The notes beneath the pieces were generated by a model. The model did not search any database and was not told where the DNA came from. It worked only from the letters and a program-made list of their open reading frames with translations. A DNA stretch of 64,000 nt, taken from the NCBI GenBank assembly GCA_034440615.1, contig JAOTOM010005128.1:885001-949000 (forward strand), given 5' to 3'. Shown one piece after another: positions 23,836-34,371 of the stretch. The stretch comes from Ashinkailepas kermadecensis (taxonomy: Eukaryota > Arthropoda > Thecostraca > Neolepadidae). A program made the translations under genes and the position numbers. How positions within the stretch are numbered: the first letter of the stretch is position 1; each line of letters begins with the position of its first letter.

Positions 23836-24319
23836 TTGTGGGACAAAAGGGCACTGTCCCCTTTACCACTCTTTCGGTAGGCCACTGGCTCTACCCAGAC
23901 ACAGAAATTCCCTATATGCGAAAAAAGGAACTCAGCTCCGAATCCTCCAACACCAAGTAATTTATCTTAGGAAACTTCTTCCACTCCAATCTCCCGCCCT
24001 GCACAAGCAAAATGCATGGACACGGCTAATGCGGCGGCAATTCACGTCCTAATCGCATGTGTCGCCGCTCTGGCGGCTGCGTCTGGAAGCTTTCGCGCGT
24101 TGTCTCCCATTAACACGTGCTTCCTGCACCATGGGCCACATGTGCCGTCTGCGTCTCACGCGGCGCCATTCTGCACGTGCACCCGACAGCAGCTGGGGGT
24201 CGACCAGATCTCCTCATTACCGCCGTGATCCGGTGGCCGGTCGGCTGCATATCAATAGCACCGAACACCTCCCAGTAATCGCATGGGTACAGGTAGCACA
24301 CCTGCCGGCCACAGTCGCT

Positions 24320-25864
24320 TCCGCGTCCGGTGACCGGTGGTCAGAAGCCAGTGGTCAGTAGCTAGTGGTCAGTCGACAGTGGTCAGTATCCAGTGGTCAG
24401 TGGTCAGTGGTCAGTGGTCAGTAGACAGTGGTCAGTGGCCAGTGGTCAGTGGTCAGTGATCAGTGGTCAGTAGACAGTGGTCAGTGGCCAGTGGTCAGTA
24501 GCTAGTGGTCAGCGGTCAGTGGTCAGTGGTCAGTGGTCAGTGGTCAGTGGTCAGTAGACAGTGGTCAGTGGCCAGTGGTCAGTGGTCAGTGATCAGTGGT
24601 CAGTAGACAGTGGTCAGTGGCCAGTGGTCAGTAGCTAGTGGTCAGCGGTCAGTGGTCAGTGGCCAGTGGTCAGTAGCTAGTGGTCAGCGGTCAGTGGTCA
24701 GTGGTCAGTGGTCAGTGGTCAGTGGCCAGTGGTCAGTAGCCAGTGGTCAGTGGCCAGTGGTCAGTCGTCAGTGGTCAATATCCAGTAGTCAGTGGCCAGT
24801 GATCAGTGACAAGTGGTCAGTGGTCAGTGGTCAGTGTCCAGTGGTCAGTGGCTAGTGGTCAGTGGTCAGTAGACCGTGGTCAGTGGCCAGTGGTCAGTAG
24901 TCAGTGGTCAGTGGCAGTGGTCAGTGGTCAGTAAACAGTGGTCAGTGGCCAGTGGTCAGTAGCCAGTGGTCAGTGGTCAGTGGCCAGTGGTCAGTAGCCA
25001 GTGGCCAGTGGTCAGTGGTCAGTGGTCAATATCCAGTAATCGGTGGTCAGTGGTCAGTAACCAGTCGCCAGTGGTCAGTGGTCAATATCCAGTAGTCAGT
25101 GGTCAGTGATCAGTGGCCAGTGAGCAATGACCAGTGGTCAGTAGACAGTGGTCAGTGGCCAGTGGTCAGTAGCCAGTGGTCAGTGGCCAGTGGTCAGTAG
25201 TCAGTGGTCAGTGGTCAGTGGCAGTGGTCAGTGGTCAGTAGACAGTGGTCAGTGACCAGTGGTCAGTAGCCAGTGGTCAGTGGCCAGTGATCAGTGGCCA
25301 GTGATCAGTGGTCTGTGGTCAGTGGTCAGTGGTCAATATCCAGTAGTCAGTGGCCAGTGATCAGTGACCAGTGGTCAGTGGTCAGTGGTCAGTTTCCAGT
25401 GGTCAGTGGCCATTGGTCAGTAATCAGTAGACAGTGGTCAGTGGCCAGTGGTCAGTAGTCAGTGGTCAGTGGTCAGTGGCCAGTAGTCAGTGGTCAGTAG
25501 TCAATATCCAGTAATCAGTGGTCAGTGGCCAGTGGTCAGCAGCCAGTGGCCAGTGGTCAGTGGCCAGTAGTCAGTGGTCAGTGGTCAATATCCAGTAATC
25601 AGTGGTCAGTGGCCAGTGGTCAGCAGCCAGTGACCAGTGGCCAGTGGTCAGTAGTCAGTGGTCAGTGGTCAGTAGACAGTGGTCAGTGGCCAGTGGTCAG
25701 TAGCCAGTGGTCAGTGGTCAGTGGCCAGTAGTCAGTGGTCAGTGGTCAATATCCAGTGATCAGTGGCCAGTGATAAATGACCAGTGGTCAGTAGACAGTG
25801 GTCAGTGAGCAGTGGCCAGTGGTCAGTAGCCAGTAACCAGTGGCCAGTGGTCAGTAGCCAGTAG
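24320..25864. repeat. Degenerate heptamer array (AGTGGTC)n
   Basis: About 1.5 kb is built from AGTGGTC with frequent AGTGGCC, AGTAGCC, AGTAGAC and AATATCC variants. Higher-order blocks such as AGTGGCCAGTGGTCAGTAGC recur. Gln-Trp-Ser-Val/Val-Ser-Gly frames are artefacts. Confidence 0.97.
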
Positions 25865-26240
25865 TCGGTGGTCGGTGGTCGGTGGTCGGTGGTCGGTGGT
25901 CGGTGGTCGGTGGTCGGTGGTCGGTGGTCGGTGGTCGGTGGTCGGTGGTCGGTGGTCGGTGGTCGGTGGTCGGTGGTCGGTGGTCGGTGGTCGGTGGTCG
26001 GTGGTCGGTGGTCGGTGGTCGGTGGTCGGTGGTCGGTGGTCGGTGGTCGGTGGTCGGTGGTCGGTGGTCGGTGGTCGGTGGTCGGTGGTCGGTGGTCGGT
26101 GGTCGGCGGTCGGTGGTCGGTGGTCGGTGGTCGGTGGTCGGTGGTCGGTGGTCGGTGGTCGGTGGTCGGTGGTCGGTGGTCGGTGGTCGGTGGTCGGTGG
26201 TCGGTGGTCGGTGGTCGGTGGTCGGTGGTCGGTGGTCAGT
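25865..26240. repeat. Near-perfect heptamer array (GGTGGTC)n, about 53 copies
   Basis: It abuts the degenerate AGTGGTC array. Every unit carries G where the older array has A, and only one variant (GGCGGTC near 26105) is visible. Homogeneity implies a recent expansion of one variant unit. All three plus frames are open for the same trivial reason. Confidence 0.98.
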
Positions 26241-26940
26241 GGTCAGGGCCAGTGGTCAGTAGCCGATGTTCAGTCCATCCACTGCGCACTGGTGATCGAC
26301 AGCTCAGTTGGACTTTGTAGCGAATACCAGGCGTTCACAAGTGTTAGTGAGGGTGTTCACTTCCCCTCGTTTTGATCTAGTATTCCGTATTATCTTCGGA
26401 GTGCTGGGTGCTTAGTGCTCATCATGGTCGGACCCAGACGATGGAGAGGATTGAAGGCATGCACCTCGCCCACGTTCACCAGGCTAACCCCGCATACCGG
26501 AAACAGTTTGTCAACCGTCCGATTCGAGGGAGCTCAGTTGTCAATTCCTTGACACATACCTCTTCCCGCAGTGGGATCGAGCCACCTCGCAAACATAAGC
26601 ATCAGCCCAATATGGCTGCTCTGTCAGGGCTGTGAGAAGCAGCATGGGCTCTGTCAGCGCTGTGAGAAGCATCACGGGATCTAAATAGCATACACTTCTA
26701 ACATAGGATTTATGGTTGTCCTGGGTAGTGCAGCTGACAAGCCATGGATCCAGGTACCCGGATTCCGATCTCACCAGCGCCAGAAGGTCCAGACATATGC
26801 AGCTCAGCAGAGATGCTGGCCATCCCATACCCATACCCATATGGGTCAGATATACCCGTATAATGTCAGAACGCCCCACGAAGACTGGAGAAGCAGCTGA
26901 TCGGAATAATGTGTTCCATCTTGCACACCTGCCGAAGACA
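26241..26940. other. Intronic sequence without recognisable gene
   Basis: It contains a duplicated phrase (CTCTGTCAGGGCTGTGAGAAGCA / CTCTGTCAGCGCTGTGAGAAGCA at 26619-26670). No exon is recognised. Confidence 0.5.
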
Positions 26941-26944
26941 GCAG

Positions 26945-27215
26945 GGACGGATCCCCCAGGGAAAGGTGGTGCCCCTCTGTCTAGGACAGGGGCGCCGATT
27001 CACGAAAACTGGAGCGCACTCCATCATCCCCTCTCCGCTAAATATATTTTTGAGCCAAAGCCGCTCATTTCAAAGGAATGCCGTCCCTTCAGTACGATCG
27101 AGTGCACCCCCCCCCCTACCCTCCCCCGCCTCTGCTCAACGAGTTTGTCCACCGATGCTCCTGCGAGAAGTGTCCCCATGCAAATCTCTCGATCCGATAG
27201 CCGGAATAATTACTC
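26945..27215. repeat. Dispersed GGCGCC-rich repeat, copy 4
   Basis: GGACAGGGGCGCCGATTCAC, CAGTACGATCGAGTGCACCC with a C-run, and TGCAAATCTCTCGATCCGAT parallel the copy at 22.6-22.8 kb. Confidence 0.5.
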
Positions 27216-27654
27216 TCCATTGACTTCTCAAAGCGTACCCGGAATTTTGTGCGGCGGCGCCAAACCTTTTGGAAACTATCAACAAAGATACGAGGGAGGT
27301 CTAAAATAAATCCCTTAAGCCGCGGCCCAAGGCCACCTCACAGCTGTGTGGTCAATGCTTTGTGGTCAATTCAGGTCAGGTCCATGTGGTCAAGGCTTCA
27401 TTTGGAGTCTCTGATAAAACAGGCTGTTGGTAGGCAGAACGTGACGATCTTGTTCCGAGATACAGGGCATTTGACCAGACACTGACCAGACACTGGCCAG
27501 AACATCAGCAGCCAAGGAAATATCCGTCCATTTGCATAATTTGACAGTGGGTTTCGCTGAACATCGATCACAGCTCCCAATTGAATCGGATTCGTTGATT
27601 TCCTTGCGATGAGACACGTCACGGTTGACTGCGAATCCGTTCATTGATTTGGCT

Positions 27655-27708
27655 AGGTTTTTATTTGGGCCGAAGGGCGCATCATGGCTATGTGGCGCCC
27701 TTAGCTGT
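27655..27708 (-). mobile_element. SINE 3'-domain fragment
   Basis: On the minus strand it reads GGGCGCCACATAGCCATGAT then GCGCCCTTCGGCCCAAATAA. This matches the short SINE copies at 49345-49403 and 57359-57412. Target-site duplications are not clear. Confidence 0.55.
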
Positions 27709-27729
27709 AACAGAATAAGGCGCCATCAC

Positions 27730-27958
27730 GGGCGCTGGACGAGCGAGGCCAAGAGGCCGGCGGCTGGGGCACTCCCTGCTGCAGGTGCTAGACAGGCGAG
27801 GTCAAGAGGCCGGCGGCTGGGGCGCTCCCCAGCCGCAGGCGCTGGACGAGCAAAACAAGAAGCCGGGGGCTGTGGCACTTCCCTACCGCAGGCGCTGGAC
27901 GAGCAAAAGCAAGAGGACGCCGGACTGTGGCATTCCCATGTTGCAGGCGCAGGATCGG
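27730..27958. repeat. 53-54-bp GC-rich minisatellite, 4-5 copies
   Basis: The unit starts GGCGCTGGACGAGCNAGGCC and contains AAGAGGCCGGCGGCTGGGGC. Starts lie at 27731, 27784, 27838, 27891 and 27946. Open frames on both strands follow from composition. Confidence 0.9.
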
Positions 27959-28116
27959 GCACCAGACCTCGGAAGAGAATTGGCGGACCGACCGTAATTG
28001 TACTCTCCTGGCAGCCCGTGAAAGTATGCACGGTACCTTAAACGTAATGCACTATTGAATGCAATGTTGTGACATTTGAGTGATCTGTGACAATGAGACC
28101 TAAATTGATGTTAAAT

Positions 28117-28178
28117 AAAAACTGTCCGTTATATTTATTAACGTTCGGCTATTGCCTTCGTCAGAGCACAAAGTTTTC
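28117..28178 (-). ncRNA. Degenerate hammerhead-ribozyme-like motif of a Penelope-like element terminus
   Basis: The minus strand reads CTCTGACGAAGGCAATAGCC then GAACGTTAATAAATATAACG and GACAGTTTTT. It has the CUGANGA box, a GGC-AATA-GCC stem II, and a CGTT/AACG stem III hairpin. AAAACT/AGTTTT could form part of stem I. The conserved GAAA box is reduced to GAA and the cleavage-site U is G, so it is probably inactive. Hammerheads are known in Penelope-like element termini, and Penelope coding relics occur at 44.6 and 63.5 kb. Confidence 0.45.
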
Positions 28179-28802
28179 AAATGGACACTGACCTAACAAA
28201 ATCGCTAATCATAACACCGAACAAATGTGAGTTTGCCACTAACAAAACAGTTTTATTAAATACAATGTTAGTTCGAATTGTTGTTGAGGAGGCTGTATAA
28301 ACCAGAGTCAATGTTAAGTGCAAGCTCGTTGTATTGAACCTGTAGCCGATTCTCGATTGGAAATTCAGTTCTATGGCACAGTTTCGACAGAGAGCTGAAC
28401 GTACCCACTGCACATAGTCTGACACAGCCACCTGGTAACCCTGACCCTGCATGGCCAGTTGCCAGGTCGATTTTCCATCCGGAGGCGCTAATAGCGGCGG
28501 TCGAAGCGATTTGACCCGTTGTGCCAAGAATTTGAGGCCAGTACTCTATGACCTATCGGCTGAGCTAACCAGGCGACATGGTTCACTAACGTCCGCTGAC
28601 GTGCCTTGCCTTCATGACCTATGCAATGTGCCGTGTTCACAGTTCATTACGTAATGCACAACTCATTAACTGTGATGCATCGTGTTCACAATCCACTACT
28701 TGTGCGATGTGTCCTGTCCACAGCCCGTCGTTCCGACGCCGTGTTCCGCTGAGCCTCAGCCGGCGGTGCACGTGTGCACGTGTGCACGTGTCCACTACTC
28801 AC

Positions 28803-28966
28803 CGACGCCCCTGTCCGGCCGCTGCGTGTGGTCGTAGTTCTTCAGCAGGTTCTCCAGCACGGCCGAGATGTTCTGGCTGAGCGCGAGGTTGGCTTGCCGC
28901 CGCTGAAGACGTCCTGCCGGCTGCGTCACCTCACCCGCCTCCACGTGTGACGAGAGGAAGCGGTAC
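28803..28966 (-). CDS. Cys-loop (GABA-A/GRD-like) receptor subunit, exon 2
   Basis: This is the N-terminal extracellular exon, residues 19-73. It starts at CCCTCCCTCCGCAG|GTACCG and ends at GGCGTCG|GTGAGTAG. The frame reads YRFLSSHVEAGEVTQPAGRL and, further on, NISAVLENLLKNYDHTQRPD followed by RGV. The N-x-S-x-L-LL-x-YD-x-RPD pattern is the family signature at the mature N-terminus. It begins in phase 2, taking two bases (GG) from exon 1, and ends in phase 1, which exon 3 completes as Gly-Pro-Thr. An acceptor at ACGCAG|CCG inside it is an alternative. The first 25 bp and the preceding pyrimidine tract are the seed of the 62-bp minisatellite. Confidence 0.85.
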
Positions 28967-30055
28967 CTGCGGAGGGAGGGGTGTGGACACAGGTCACAGT
29001 GAGCACGTGTGACGAGAGGAAGCGGTACCTGCGGAGGGAGGGGTTTGGACACAGGTCACAGTGAGCACGTGTGGCGAGAGGAAGCGGTACCTGCGGAGGG
29101 AGGGGTGTGGACACAGGTCACAGTGAGCACGTGTGGCGAGAGGAAGCAGTGCCTGCGGAGGGAGGGGTGTGGACACAGGTCACAGTGAGCACGTGTGACG
29201 AGAGGAAGCGGTACCTGCGGAGGGAGGGGTGTGGACACAGGTCACAGTGAGCACGTGTGGCGAGAGGAAGCGGTACCTGCGAAGGGAGGGGTGTGGACAC
29301 AGGTCACAGTGAGCACGTGTGGCGAGAGGAAGCAGTACCTGCGTGGGGAGGAGGGTGGACACAAGTCACAGTGAGCACGTGTGGCGAGAGGAGGCGGTAC
29401 CTGCGGAGGGAGGGGTGTGGACACAGGTCACAGTGAGCACGTGTGGCGAGAGGAAGCGGTACCTGCGGAGGGAGGGGTGTGGACACAGGTCACAGTGAGC
29501 ACGTGTGGCGAGAGGAAGCGGTACCTGCGGAGGGAGGGGTGTGGACACAGGTCACAGTGAGCACGTGTGGCGAGAGGAAGCAGTGCCTGCGGAGGGAGGG
29601 GTGTGGACACAGGTCACAGTGAGCACGTGTGACGAGAGGAAGCGGTACCTGCGGAGGGAGGGGTGTGGACACAGGTCACAGTGAGCACGTGTGACGAGAG
29701 GAAGCGGTACCTGCGGAGGGAGGGGTGTGGACACAGGTCACAGTGAGCACGTGTGACGAGAAGAAGCGGTACCTGCGGAGGGAGGGGTGTGGACACAGGT
29801 CACAGTGAGCACGTGTGGCGAGAGGAAGCGGTACCTGCGGAGGGAGGGGTGTGGACACAGGTCACAGTGAGCACGTGCGACGAGAGGAAGCGGTACCTGC
29901 GGAGGGAGGGGTGTGGACACAGGTCACAGTGAGCACGTGTGACGAGAGGAAGCGGTACCTGCGGAGGGAGGGGTGTGGACACAGGTCACAGTGAGCACGT
30001 GTGGCGAGAGGAAGCGGTACCTGCGGAGGGACGGGGTGTGGACACAGGTCACAGT
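28942..30055. repeat. 62-bp minisatellite made of exon 2's splice-acceptor region, 18 copies
   Basis: Spacing is a strict 62 bp. On the minus strand each unit carries CACCCCTCCCTCCGCAG, then GTACCGCTTCCTCTCGTCAC and ACGTG. That is a pyrimidine tract, the acceptor AG and the first 25 bases of exon 2, followed by CTCACTGTGACCTGTGTCC. The copy at 28942 is the genuine junction and 17 more lie upstream in intron 1. Variants are single substitutions (GACGAG/GGCGAG). The serial 60-residue minus frames are artefacts, since 62 is not a multiple of 3 and TGA occurs in one frame. Confidence 0.97.
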
Positions 30056-30652
30056 GAAGCGCCGACGCGTCGCACAACATGCAGACGGCAAAGAGCCGGG
30101 AGGGTGACATGGAACAGTCTATGGATAAAAGGAGAGTGAAATTGACAGGCAGCGCAACAGCCTTTGACATAAGTAGGCAATGAGTAACAGGAAGAGTGAG
30201 AAAGACCGGCTGATTTTGCAACAGCGGCTATCTTATTAGGTCTCCTCAACTTCTCAACTTCTAATCAGCAGCATAGTCTGTGGGTGATGGTGTATAAAAA
30301 GCATTACGGTAATATCAAACCCCTGTTATTATAAGTAATAGCATTACGGCTGGAAATTATGCACATGGCATCGCCTACGACGAGATATTGGCTCAGAATT
30401 CCAGTTCGCGATCTAGTTTACGGAGACGACGTTTGATGAACTATCGGACGCATAGTGTGCCTCAAGCATTCACATTGCGTTAGTTGCATCAGCGTCATTC
30501 CCCCATGAAGGTCCTCGGAACGTCCGAGCCTTCAGAGAGTGTTGCAGTGTGGGCATTTTTAGTTGTCTGCGCACTTAGTTTGTGATATCCAACCTTTTTT
30601 CGGGCCAACGAAGGATGCCTTCAGGGCTGGCTAAATTAGATAGTGCACACTG
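30056..30652. other. Intronic sequence without recognisable gene
   Basis: Unique sequence between the minisatellite and the inverted-repeat element. Confidence 0.5.
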
Positions 30653-31330
30653 ACAGCTGGTGCATTCCACGACAGATCGACCAAATTTTTTCCTCTCAAA
30701 TTTTACACCCACTAAATTTGTATTTGGACCAAAATTGGTGTACATGGTAGTCTTGTGCTCTGAACACGCCTGAACAAGTTTTAGCCCGATCCGACTAACG
30801 GTTTCGGAGTTATAGCCTACGGCAATATTTTGAGGTCACACAACAAGGGTATCTTTGGCGATGGATATCTCATCGATAATGAAGAGAAAGTGTGACATAT
30901 TATGCTTCTTTCAGAAGAAAAATGATTAAAGAAAACACATCCGTGGTAAAATATCAACATTTCTCACGTTTGACCTCGTGATCCCATGACCTCGTGACCT
31001 TCTGGGACTTCTGGTCCATTGAAATTGATAAATTTGATGGCAGAAATACAAACGGGCATGATTTGTCTACAATATGAAAAAAAATGCGTTTTGCTTTTAA
31101 ATATCCCATATAGGCGTCCGTCCTTCGTGGTTTCTATGATTTTCCGATTTTCGGAACGCTCGGATTTCGAGTAAGTTGTCTCCCATTGCAAAACTACGTG
31201 GGATCGAGCAATGAGATGAAGAAGGATGATATAAAAACGTTTGCTCAACAAAAACGTAAGACGTAAGAATTATAGTTTGCCTTAATAAATTTCACAAAGT
31301 TCAAGGTCACCCATTACCGATAGGTTCGTA
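30653..31330 (+). mobile_element. Left arm of a 3.4-kb inverted-repeat element
   Basis: This arm (outer end GCATTCCACGACAGATCGAC) is repeated in reverse complement at 33370-34080, whose outer end is CGATCTGTCGTGGAACGCAT. Matching internal blocks include the TGACCTCGTGACC region, the TTTGATGGCAGAAAT region and AAAATGCGTTTT/AAACGCATTTTT. No transposase is visible in the spacer. It is best read as a foldback or non-autonomous DNA element, or two opposed copies of one repeat. Confidence 0.75.
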
Positions 31331-31336
31331 ATTGGA

Positions 31337-31380
31337 GTTTGTGGGCATATTGACTGCGTCGGTCATGCAGCGTCCATATC
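31337..31380 (-). mobile_element. SINE 3'-domain fragment (partial)
   Basis: The minus strand contains GACGCTGCATGACCGACGCA followed by GTCAATATGCCC, a diverged match to GGCGCTGTATGACCAACGCAG of the other copies. It is too short for confident borders. Confidence 0.35.
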
Positions 31381-31608
31381 ATCGTCAGTCAAACAATGGG
31401 ATATGCACGAAGGTCAGTCGACGAGACAGCTGCATGTGAAGGGGCCGATATGCGTGTGACATCATGCCGTGCTACGATCCTCATTTTGTCAGGTGTAAAA
31501 GCAAGTTAATGAGGGGCATAATAAATCACGGAAAACTTGATTTCTGACAGGAAGCGGAAGAGCCGTCCCGGTTGAACATTTGATAACTCGTCCCCGAACG
31601 CTTCCCTA

Positions 31609-31614
31609 AGAGAG

Positions 31615-31701
<87 letters not shown>

Positions 31702-31854
31702 CAGAGACAGAGACAGAGACAGAGACAGAGACAGAGACAGAGACAGAGACAGAGACAGAGACAGAGACAGAGACAGAGACAGAGACAGAGACAGAGACAG
31801 AGACAGAGACAGAGACAGAGACAGAGACAGAGACAGAGACAGAGAGAGAGAGAT
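31609..31854. repeat. (GA)n and (GACAGA)n microsatellite
   Basis: (AG)n runs to about 31682, then about 26 units of GACAGA, then a short (GA)n. Ser-Leu and Ser-Val frames are artefacts. Confidence 0.98.
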
Positions 31855-33369
31855 GGGGGGAGGGGGTGCGTCCAAAGTGACGTCTTTGCTCATGGATAAG
31901 TCGGCTGCAGGAAATCAATACGTGCCGCACTGACAGTGCAGCATGGCACCTTGGATACAGCTGACTGCCACCGCCGGTCAGAAGGTACTACCGATAGGTC
32001 ATCCATAGGCTTATCTACGCGTGACGACATAACTTTACTTCGGAATATCTGGTGGTCTCGTAATGGAAACATCTCATCATGTTGGCCTCACAAGAAGTAC
32101 AATTATGCCTTCATTCTACTTGTAGGCATCATTTGCATGGACGTACAGTCGAATCCCTATCGTAATGCGCACACGCGTTTTTGTCACGGTATACATAGCG
32201 TGTCCCGGAAAACATGAACATTTTTACAAGCTTCCTGCTGTTTCATTGTTCACGTTTTGGGCACTCCCTGCATATTGCACATTATTGCGCATTACTGCAC
32301 TGCACTAAGCAGTGCACAATCGAACAACGATGGAATAGAACAACGAAATAAACATCACATGATGAGAACTTGTTTTTCCAACTTACACATTCGTAGGTAT
32401 CCAATGCAGTTATTGTAGCTTTCCTAACAAGGGTCGAACATTTCATGATCATCATAGTGTCGTAGCTTACACATTTGTCGTGTCGTGTTGTTAGAATTTT
32501 ACACATTTGTCATGTTTTGTTGGCGTGTTTTGTTCTCCTAATCCTGCCAGAGTTCCGATTTTGTTTGCATCAAGTTTCACTTCGGTCATTATTTTCATTC
32601 TTTTCATTTCTGGCGCCGATTGTGAGAAGAAAAAAATGTAAAAGTCGGAGATTTTTTTTAAGTTTGGGAAAAAAATTCACCTTTTAATTTCACACACAAA
32701 ACCACACCTCTGGTAATGTGACGATACTCACATTTTCAAGTGGGCTTGCCGATACTTCAGCAACTTTTTTTTATTATTACCTATGTATGGCGACGATAAG
32801 AATCGATGCAGTGACTATCACAATTGCCTGTAGCGTTTATGTACGTTGAAAAAAAATAACCACGTCCTCTTTCCACCAGGCATTTTCGAAAACTGATTCG
32901 TACACTGCTCCGGCTCTGCCAAGCCTGTTATCGTTTCCTTCCCGATGTCAACCCGTATGCTGTCCGCCGGCATCAACGCCGGTGCCTTTATCCTCTCGGA
33001 ACCGCCACCAGGCTGCAGAGTATTGAGCAATGTACGGATGAGGGTACGGATATATGTACGAAGTACGGATGGGGTGGGAGGGAAGACATATGTGAGACAA
33101 TCACATCGGCATTTATTTGCCTTGAACACATGGTCATCAGCAGTCCACTGAGACGCAATGCGTTTTCTTCAGAACAACGTGATAAACCTGCCTAACACTT
33201 CATCGCTGACGCAGTGATCCTCATGTTTGTTATAGGTACCTACCTACCGCGCCAGATGCAATATGTAGGTAATAGAACCTGATTCAATACGGTCGGGTTG
33301 CGTTATTTCCATGTTTGATGTTATGCAACATATATCAGTTGTTCCGAAGTACAATTGCGTCGCAACGCG
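31855..33369. other. Spacer of the inverted-repeat element, no recognisable gene
   Basis: Unique AT-rich sequence. Frames at 31936-32217 and 32475-32687 are short and unassigned. Confidence 0.5.
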
Positions 33370-34080
33370 TAAATACACCCATGGGTGACTTTTCGGTTCC
33401 TAGTGACCTTGAAATTCGTGATGGTTTTTAAGGGAAACTAAAAGATATACATTAAAAAGGTAAGAATGATTTCTTTATCAAAAAAAACGTTTTCCAATCA
33501 TATTTGTGGATGTCATTGTTCTACCTCATGTACCTTTCCAATGGAAGAAAGCTTACACGCAGTTCGTCCTACCCGGAAAACGCAAAATCGCAAAAAGTCA
33601 TGAAGAGCGTACGGCCATATCGGATATTTATGAGAAGAACGCATTTTTTTAGTTTTGTTTTGTTTTGTTTTGCTTGGTCAGCGAAATCATGCCTACTTTT
33701 ATTTCCGCCGTCAAATTTGTCAATTTCGATGGGCCAGGTGCCACGGGAGGTGACGAGGTGACGAGTCATGAGGTCACGAGGTCAAATGTAGGAAATACTG
33801 ATATTTTATTTCGGGAATGTTTCAGTTGATCCTTTTCCTTCTGAAATATATATAATTTGCCACCCTTTCCGCTTCTTATTGATGAGATGTCCGTTGTCAA
33901 ACCAACCCATGTTATTTGACCTAAAAATAATGCCGGAGGCTACAGCTCTAAAACCGTTGGCCGAATAGGGCTCAAATTTGCACAGCCGTATTCAGAGCCA
34001 AAGAAGACCATGTGGGCAAATTTTGGTCTCAATCACAAATTATGTGCATTGATCGATCTGTCGTGGAACGCATCAGCTTA
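33370..34080 (-). mobile_element. Right arm of the 3.4-kb inverted-repeat element
   Basis: This is the reverse-complement partner of 30653-31330. The frames 31251-30964 (minus) and 33504-33761 (plus) share a related THFFS-containing peptide, which shows the arms are homologous along their length. Divergence is substantial, including indels. Confidence 0.75.
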
Positions 34081-34371
34081 CCGCGTAACGGTCCAACCAA
34101 ACCGACGCAACAGTGATGTGTGGGAACACAACCAGACACCGTCTCCTCCTTCGGTCCGTGTGTACTCTGTGGCAGCGCGGCTTCTGTTTATTTTACGATA
34201 AACGAATTGACGAATTTATTGGACGATTTGACGAATATTTTATGTGTGCCCAGGTAAAGGTCAAATATCACAAAATAAGTGCAAGCAAAGCGCAAAGTAA
34301 ACATCAACGTTGCAGCGATTTGCGACTGCTTGGTCGCTCCGAGGGTCTGTGTGGAAGACCAGACAGGTACG

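Noticed and set aside
24016..24228. Plus-strand frame with a signal-peptide-like start (MDTANAAAIHVLIACVAALA)
   Set aside because: No downstream domain and no splice partner; it overlaps an equally open minus frame next to the heptamer array.
28994..30221. Series of identical 60-residue minus-strand frames
   Set aside because: Generated by the 62-bp minisatellite; each starts and stops at the same points in successive units.
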